64,000 bases of DNA from Streptomyces cyaneochromogenes (GTDB taxonomy: Bacteria; Actinomycetota; Actinomycetes; Streptomycetales; Streptomycetaceae), in assembly GCF_003963535.1 (NCBI RefSeq), contig NZ_CP034539.1, forward strand, positions 4,588,001 to 4,652,000, read 5' to 3'. A program made the translations under genes and the position numbers. This document shows positions 59,174 to 64,000 of this stretch, piece by piece (the first letter of the stretch is position 1; each line of letters begins with the position of its first letter). The notes below the pieces were generated by a model, which saw nothing but the letters and a program-made list of their open reading frames with translations, was not told the origin of the DNA and did not search any database.

Positions 59174-60802
59174 TTACCCCAACAGGCCGCCTACCAGTCC
59201 CGGTTCCCCGGAGGTGGAGCCCCCGGTGCTGGAGCCGCCACCCGAGGTGGGGCCTCCGGAGGTGGGACCGGTGCTGGTGCTGGGGGCCTCGTCGGCCGGA
59301 GTGGACTGCTGGGGCGGGGCCTGGCCCGCCGTGCCCTGGGTCTGGCTGGGCGTACCGGCACCCGTCGTACCCGTGTCGCTGGTGGCACCCGGCGTCGTCG
59401 CGGCCGACGGAGTGGCCGCTCCCGACGTGGCACCCTGGGTGGGCGAGTTGGACGCGGACGGCGTCTTCCGGCGCTGGTCGGGCTCGGGAAGCGGGGAGCC
59501 GGGGAGTTCGTTGCGCGGGGCCTCGCCGGGGCCGGGGACCACGACACGGTCGGCGTCGCGGACCGCACCGCCGAGCAACGAGCCGATGAGGAGGGTCAGG
59601 CCGGTGACGATCGCGGTGATCAACGCGCCACGGCGAAGGACGTAGTTGCGCAGCTCCCAGATGTCGGAGCGGGGGCCGAGGCGCCGCCAGGCCATCCCGG
59701 CCAGGCGGCCGTCGATCGAGTAGACCGGCGCACCGGCGATGATCAGCGGGGACCACGCCGCCAGGTAGATGATGTCGGGGGCGTCGTAGACCGGGACGCT
59801 CTTCCAGCTGACGGTGACCAGGAGCGCCGCCGACAGCAGCGCGCCGACGACCGCGGCGACCCGCTGCCAGCACCCCAGGACCGTGAGAACACCCACGATG
59901 ACCTGGAAGAAGGCGATGACGAGCCCGGAGCCGACGGGGTGTTCGAGGGCGAACTGGCGCAGCGGCTCGGCGACTTCCCACGGGTGCAGGGTGTTGAGCC
60001 ACTTCACCATCGAGCCGCGCTTGCCGCCGTCGAAGTAGACGGGGTCGCAGAGCTTGCCCATGCCGGCGTAGATGGAGATGAAGCCGAGGAAGACCCGGAG
60101 CGGGAGGAGGACGACGCCGAGGTTCATACGGCGGCCGGGGTAGTAGGCGTGCCGGGCCGGGTCGTCGCCCGGGCGCTTGAGCTGCGTGCCCGTCTCGTCC
60201 GGGCCGTCGGCCTCGTCTACGTCGTCGAAGTCCTCGGCCTCGTAGGTGAGTTCCTCGTCGTATGCGCTTTCGACCGTGCGCATGTTCGGAAGGAGGCGGG
60301 TCTCCACCGACTCGTGGGTGCGTTGAGCGCCGACGATCGGGGTTTCGACCGTCTGCGTCAACTCGTCGTCGTAACCCATGTCGTAGCCGCCGCCCACGTC
60401 CACGCGCGGGATGACCTGGGTGGCTCCGGCGGGGGCCGGTTCGTCGCCGTGGCGGACGCTGCCGTCCCGCACGGCCTGGAGCAGGCGGTGGGCGCCGGTG
60501 TCGTCCGGCGCGGACGTGCCGTTCCAGACGGCGACCCGGCGGCGGGGGCCGGTGGCCGCGCCCGCTCTGCCGGCCGCGTTGACGGCGGGGATGCGGGCGG
60601 TGTCGTCGGTGGCGCTCAAGTGCCGTGCGATCCGCAGCGATTTGGTGCGCCCGGTAGACGCGCCCAGCAGCACGCGGAAACTCGCGTGATTGACGATGAT
60701 CTGCGCCGGATCGCTCGGCACCTTCACCATGCTCAGCGCGGGAGCGTCGTCGTATCCCGACGAGCGGTCCCCCGTGGGTGTGCGGGGTGTTCTGGTGTCC
60801 AC
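59174..60802 (-). CDS. DoxX-family membrane protein with long cytoplasmic and Pro/Ser/Thr tails
   Basis: A 542-residue protein in three parts. Residues 1-225 are charged and cytoplasmic with no fold recognised. Residues about 225-420 hold four to five membrane segments of the DoxX type (NLGVVLLPLRVFLGFISIYAGMGKLCDPVYF, VGSGLVIAFFQVIVGVLTVLGCW, GALLSAALLVTVSW, ALITAIVTGLTLLIGSLLGG). The last 120 residues are a Pro/Ser/Thr/Gly-rich external tail. DoxX proteins are linked to redox or thiosulfate-quinone chemistry, but the role here is open. The start may be GTG 60802 or TTG 60808, probably leaderless. Confidence 0.85.
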   Translation of the reverse strand: MDTRTPRTPTGDRSSGYDDAPALSMVKVPSDPAQIIVNHASFRVLLGASTGRTKSLRIARHLSATDDTARIPAVNAAGRAGAATGPRRRVAVWNGTSAPDDTGAHRLLQAVRDGSVRHGDEPAPAGATQVIPRVDVGGGYDMGYDDELTQTVETPIVGAQRTHESVETRLLPNMRTVESAYDEELTYEAEDFDDVDEADGPDETGTQLKRPGDDPARHAYYPGRRMNLGVVLLPLRVFLGFISIYAGMGKLCDPVYFDGGKRGSMVKWLNTLHPWEVAEPLRQFALEHPVGSGLVIAFFQVIVGVLTVLGCWQRVAAVVGALLSAALLVTVSWKSVPVYDAPDIIYLAAWSPLIIAGAPVYSIDGRLAGMAWRRLGPRSDIWELRNYVLRRGALITAIVTGLTLLIGSLLGGAVRDADRVVVPGPGEAPRNELPGSPLPEPDQRRKTPSASNSPTQGATSGAATPSAATTPGATSDTGTTGAGTPSQTQGTAGQAPPQQSTPADEAPSTSTGPTSGGPTSGGGSSTGGSTSGEPGLVGGLLG

Positions 60803-60936
60803 ACTCAACTAACCGAGTGACATGTGGTTAGGACACTGCTTTGACCGGTCCGATCTGTCCGGACCCCGTCAAGGATGCGCAGGTCGCACCACTCTCACCA
60901 GAATTAACCCGCACGGGTGACGCAACGGATATCTGT

Positions 60937-61878
60937 TCAGACGCGTCGGCGAGCCGCCTCGTAGAGGACGATGCCCGCCGCCACACCGGCGTTGAGCGAC
61001 TCCGCCCCGCCCGGCATCGGGATGCGGACGCGGAAGTCGCACGTCTCGCCGACCAGCCGCGACAGGCCCTTGCCCTCGCTGCCGACCACGATGACCACCG
61101 GGCCGTCGAGGGCCTCCAGGTCGCCGAGCTCGGCCTCGCCGTCGGCGGCGAGGCCGACGACCACGATGCCCGCCTTCTTGTACGCCTCCAGGGCGCGGGT
61201 CAGGTTGGTGGCGCGGGCGACGGGGGTGCGGGCCGCCGTGCCGGCCGAGGTCTTCCAGGCGCCGGCCGTCATGCCGGCGGCTCGGCGCTCGGGGACGACG
61301 ACGCCGTGGCCGCCGAACGCGGAGACCGAGCGGACGACCGCGCCCAGGTTGCGCGGGTCGGTCACGCCGTCGAGGGCGACGATGAGCGGGTCCTCACCGT
61401 CGTCGTAGGCGGCGCTGGCCAGGTCCTCGGGGTGGGCGTACTCGTACGGCGGGACCTGGAGGACGAGGCCCTGGTGGTTGAGGCCGTTCGTCATGCGGTC
61501 CAGCTCGGGGCGCGGGGCCTCCATGAGGTTGATGCCGCCGCGCTCGGCGGCGAGCTGGAGTGCCTCGCGGACGCGCTCGTCGTTGTCGATGAACTGCTGG
61601 ACGTAGAGCGTCGAAGCCGGGACGCCCTCGCGCAGGGCCTCGACCACCGGGTTACGGCCGACCACCAGCTCGGACGTGCCCTTGCCGCCGCGGCCGCGGG
61701 GCGCGGGGCGGCGTACCGTCTGCTTCGCCTTGGCGCCCGCGATGCGGTTCTTCTTGTGTCCCTTGCGCATCTCGGCGGGCGGGGTCGGGCCCTTGCCCTC
61801 GAGGCCCTTGCGCCGCTGGCCGCCACTGCCGACCTGCGCGCCCTTCTTGCCGGACATGCGGCGGTTGTTCGCGGCCAT
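60937..61878 (-). CDS. rlmB: 23S rRNA 2'-O-ribose methyltransferase (SpoU/TrmH family)
   Basis: A 313-residue SpoU methyltransferase. A basic, disordered N-terminus (MAANNRRMSGKKGAQVGSGGQRRKG) is typical of the actinobacterial form. A substrate-binding domain (ELVVGRNPVVEALREGVPASTLYV) and the knotted SAM domain follow, with motifs DGVTDPRNLGAVVRSVSAFG, VIVVGSEGKGLSRLV and IPMPGGAESLNAGVAAGIVLYEA. It modifies G2251-equivalent rRNA. It lies next to cysS, a standard gene pair. Confidence 0.95.
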   Translation of the reverse strand: MAANNRRMSGKKGAQVGSGGQRRKGLEGKGPTPPAEMRKGHKKNRIAGAKAKQTVRRPAPRGRGGKGTSELVVGRNPVVEALREGVPASTLYVQQFIDNDERVREALQLAAERGGINLMEAPRPELDRMTNGLNHQGLVLQVPPYEYAHPEDLASAAYDDGEDPLIVALDGVTDPRNLGAVVRSVSAFGGHGVVVPERRAAGMTAGAWKTSAGTAARTPVARATNLTRALEAYKKAGIVVVGLAADGEAELGDLEALDGPVVIVVGSEGKGLSRLVGETCDFRVRIPMPGGAESLNAGVAAGIVLYEAARRRV

Positions 61879-61977
61879 GACCTACCTGTCTGTCGTGAAG
61901 CGTTCGTATGTACGTCTATGCAGTGTGCCGCCCGGAGGGCCGGGCGGCACAATCGATCTTTCCGAGCACCGGCCCCG

Positions 61978-63375
61978 TCAGCGCGGGCCGAGGGTCCAGC
62001 GCGGGCCCTGCGGGCTGTCCTCGATGGCCAGGCCCGACTGGTTGAGCTGGTCGCGGATGGCGTCCGCGGTGGCCCAGTCCTTGCGGGAGCGGGCCGCCTC
62101 GCGCTGGTCGAGGACCATGCGGACCAGGGTGTCGACGACGCCGTGCAGGTCCTCGCCGCGGTCGGTCTCGCCGGCCCAGTGCGCATCGAGCGGGTCGAGG
62201 CCGAGGACGCCGAGCATGGCGCGCACCTCGGCGAGGCGGGCCACGGCGGCTTCCTTGTCGTCCGCGGCCAGTGCGCTGTTGCCCTGGCGGACCGTGGTGT
62301 GCACGACGGCCAGCGCCTGCGGGACGCCCAGGTCGTCGTCCATCGCCTCGGCGAAGGCGAGCGGCACCTCGGCGGACGGCTCGACGACGCCCGCCTTCTC
62401 CACCACGCGCTGCACGAAGCCCTCGATGCGCGCGAATGCCGACTCGGCCTCGCGCAGGGCCTCCTCGCTGTACTCGATCATCGAGCGATAGTGCGGGGTG
62501 CCGAGGTAGTAGCGCAGGACGATCGGACGCCACTGCTTGACCATCTCGGACACGAGCACGCTGTTGCCGAGCGACTTCGACATCTTCTCGCCGCTCATGG
62601 TGACCCAGGCGTTGTGCACCCAGTACTGGGCGAACTCGTCGCCGTACGCCTTGGCCTGGGCGATCTCGTTCTCGTGGTGCGGGAAGATCAGGTCCAGTCC
62701 GCCGCCGTGGATGTCGAAGGCGGAGCCCAGGTACCGGTGCGCCATCGCCGAGCACTCCAGGTGCCAGCCCGGACGGCCCCGGCCCCACGGCGTCTCCCAG
62801 TCGGGCTCGCCGGGCTTGGCGGCCTTCCACATCGCGAAGTCGCGCGGGTCCCGCTTGCCGGTGATGCCCTCCTCGGCGGGCTGGCGCATCTCGTCGAGGT
62901 CCTGCCGGGACAGCTCCAGGTAGGAGGGCCAGGACCGGACGTCGAAGTAGATGCTGCCGTCCGCCTCGTAGGCGTGTCCGCGCTCGATGAGGCCGCGCAT
63001 CATCTCGACCATCTCGGTGACATGGCCGGTGGCGCGGGGCTCGTACGTCGGTGGGAGGCAGCCGAGGGCGGTGTAGCCGTCGGTGAAGGCGCGCTCGTTC
63101 TCGTAGCCGATGGACCACCAGGGGCGGTTCTGGTCGACGGACTTGGCGATGATCTTGTCGTCGATGTCCGTGACGTTCCGGATGAACGTCACGTCATAGC
63201 CGCGGTAGGCGAACCAGCGGCGCATGATGTCGAAGTTGAGCCCCGAGCGGATGTGCCCGATGTGCGGCGCGGCCTGCACGGTGGCGCCACAGAGGTAGAT
63301 CGAGACACAGCCCGGCTGGAGCGGGGTGAAGTCACGGATCTGCCGGGCGCTGGTGTCGTACAGGCGAATCGTCAC
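61978..63375 (-). CDS. cysS: Cysteinyl-tRNA synthetase
   Basis: A 465-residue class I aminoacyl-tRNA synthetase charging tRNA-Cys. HIGH is in APHIGHIRSGLNFD and KMSKS in MSGEKMSKSLGNS; zinc ligands include Cys in YLCGATVQ, Cys in HLECSAMA and HHEN. The DALR-type C-terminus with WATADAIRDQLNQSGLAIEDSPQGPRW is complete. It is full-length for CysS rather than the shorter mycothiol ligase MshC. GTG 63375 is the start. It is flanked by rlmB and ispF, the usual actinobacterial order. Confidence 0.96.
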   Translation of the reverse strand: MTIRLYDTSARQIRDFTPLQPGCVSIYLCGATVQAAPHIGHIRSGLNFDIMRRWFAYRGYDVTFIRNVTDIDDKIIAKSVDQNRPWWSIGYENERAFTDGYTALGCLPPTYEPRATGHVTEMVEMMRGLIERGHAYEADGSIYFDVRSWPSYLELSRQDLDEMRQPAEEGITGKRDPRDFAMWKAAKPGEPDWETPWGRGRPGWHLECSAMAHRYLGSAFDIHGGGLDLIFPHHENEIAQAKAYGDEFAQYWVHNAWVTMSGEKMSKSLGNSVLVSEMVKQWRPIVLRYYLGTPHYRSMIEYSEEALREAESAFARIEGFVQRVVEKAGVVEPSAEVPLAFAEAMDDDLGVPQALAVVHTTVRQGNSALAADDKEAAVARLAEVRAMLGVLGLDPLDAHWAGETDRGEDLHGVVDTLVRMVLDQREAARSRKDWATADAIRDQLNQSGLAIEDSPQGPRWTLGPR

Positions 63376-63497
63376 GACACCAGGGTAGTGGGCGGAGGGC
63401 AGTGCCCGGCGCGCAAGGGCGGTTTGCCGTCGTCTGCGTGTGGTTTGGCCGTCGTCGGCCGTGGGCATGGTGGGTGGCCGGGTTTCCCCGGCCCTCG

Positions 63498-63995
63498 TCA
63501 GCCGGCCCGCACGACCAGCGCTGTCGCGACCGCCATCAGTCCCTCGCCGCGGCCCGGGAAGCCGAGGCCGTCGGTCGTGGCGCCGGATACGGAAACCGGG
63601 GCTCCGGCCGCCTCCGAGAGGATCTTCTGGGCCTCGTCGCGCCGCTTGCCGATCTTGGGGCGCGGGCCGACGACCTGGACCGCGATGTTGCCGATCCGGA
63701 AGCCCGCCTCGCGCACGATGCGGGCCGCCTCGGTGAGGAGTACGACGCCGGAGGCGCCCGACCACTCGGGGCGCCCCGTGCCGAAGTGCCGGCCCAGATC
63801 ACCGAGGCCGGCCGCGGAGAACAGGGCGTTGCACGCGGCGTGTGCGACGACGTCCGCGTCGGAGTGGCCGGCGAGCCCCGGGCCTTCGCCCTCCCACTTC
63901 AGGCCCGCGCACCACAGCTCGCGGCCCTCTTCGAAGGCGTGGATGTCGGTGCCGATGCCGACCTGGGGCAGGGCCGGAAGCTGTTCAGAAGCCAT
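63498..63995 (-). CDS. ispF: 2-C-methyl-D-erythritol 2,4-cyclodiphosphate synthase
   Basis: A 165-residue IspF of the non-mevalonate isoprenoid pathway, converting CDP-methylerythritol 2-phosphate to the cyclodiphosphate. The zinc ligands are Asp17 and His19 in GTDIHAFE and His44 in LAGHSDADVV; FPPxD-type substrate loop and the TTDGLGFPGRGEGLMAVATALV end are present. The start ATG 63995 is 5 nt from the window edge, so upstream context (normally ispD) cannot be seen. Confidence 0.95.
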   Translation of the reverse strand: MASEQLPALPQVGIGTDIHAFEEGRELWCAGLKWEGEGPGLAGHSDADVVAHAACNALFSAAGLGDLGRHFGTGRPEWSGASGVVLLTEAARIVREAGFRIGNIAVQVVGPRPKIGKRRDEAQKILSEAAGAPVSVSGATTDGLGFPGRGEGLMAVATALVVRAG

Positions 63996-64000
63996 CGTTC

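Overview
The window is high-GC actinobacterial chromosome, almost certainly Streptomyces. The evidence is third-position GC bias throughout, GTG and leaderless starts, an XRE-DUF397 pair, a DUF3263 protein, MsiK, NagK/NagA with DasR-type boxes, CdgB, and intergenic repeat families typical of the genus. Gene order (ispF, cysS, rlmB ... msiK ... terD ... cdgB, nagA, nagK ... otsB, thrC, groEL ... murQ) looks like the conserved chromosome core, interrupted by accessory blocks.

Layout. 0-7.4 kb: a carboxymuconolactone-decarboxylase protein, MurR/RpiR regulator and MurQ etherase (cell-wall sugar recycling), aldo/keto reductase, lipoprotein, P450, DinB protein. 7.4-14.6 kb: TetX-like monooxygenase, XRE/DUF397/ankyrin group, MFS exporter and OYE reductase, the last two with palindromic operators. 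14.9-19.3 kb: groEL with CIRCE half-sites, a cold-shock gene, and thrC-cysO behind a SAM-I riboswitch. 19.4-23.4 kb: gpgS, otsA and otsB (glucosylglycerate/trehalose). 23.4-28.4 kb: sugar-binding lipoprotein divergent from nagK-nagA, then a PfkB kinase and a short inverted-repeat element. 28.3-38.7 kb: CBM-like membrane protein, diguanylate cyclase CdgB, flavin reductase, ECF41-like sigma factor, beta-helix secreted protein, ArfB, TerD, M1 aminopeptidase. 38.8-45 kb: atypical tRNA-Gly, pentapeptide protein, two oxidoreductases, a frameshifted FAD oxidase, a kinase-like protein and a GNAT protein. 45-55.4 kb: an accessory island ending at tRNA-Thr(TGT). 55.7-64 kb: msiK, a sugar nucleotidylyltransferase, a repeat-rich gap, a DoxX protein, rlmB, cysS and ispF.

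Three results stand out. (1) The ECF41-like sigma gene at 33.5 kb has a TGTCACA-N16-CGTC promoter. Near-identical promoters precede a carboxymuconolactone-decarboxylase gene (84) and an FAD oxidoreductase gene (39788), so this is probably a dispersed regulon. (2) The island carries a compact operon of two wax-ester-synthase-like acyltransferases, an acyl carrier protein and one ketosynthase, with no ketoreductase or dehydratase. Next to it lie eight small secreted proteins in at least three paralogous Cys-containing families, so this may be an undescribed lipid/surface-protein system. (3) Repeats have shaped several genes: a 29-bp tandem duplication breaks an oxidase, an inverted-repeat element supplies the stop codons of two convergent genes, and an intergenic repeat forms the N-terminus of NagA.

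N-acetylglucosamine use ties the window together: MurQ/MurR, NagK/NagA under dre-like sites, and MsiK, the shared ATPase for sugar importers, also with a dre-like box. All assignments come from reading the sequence; no database search was run.
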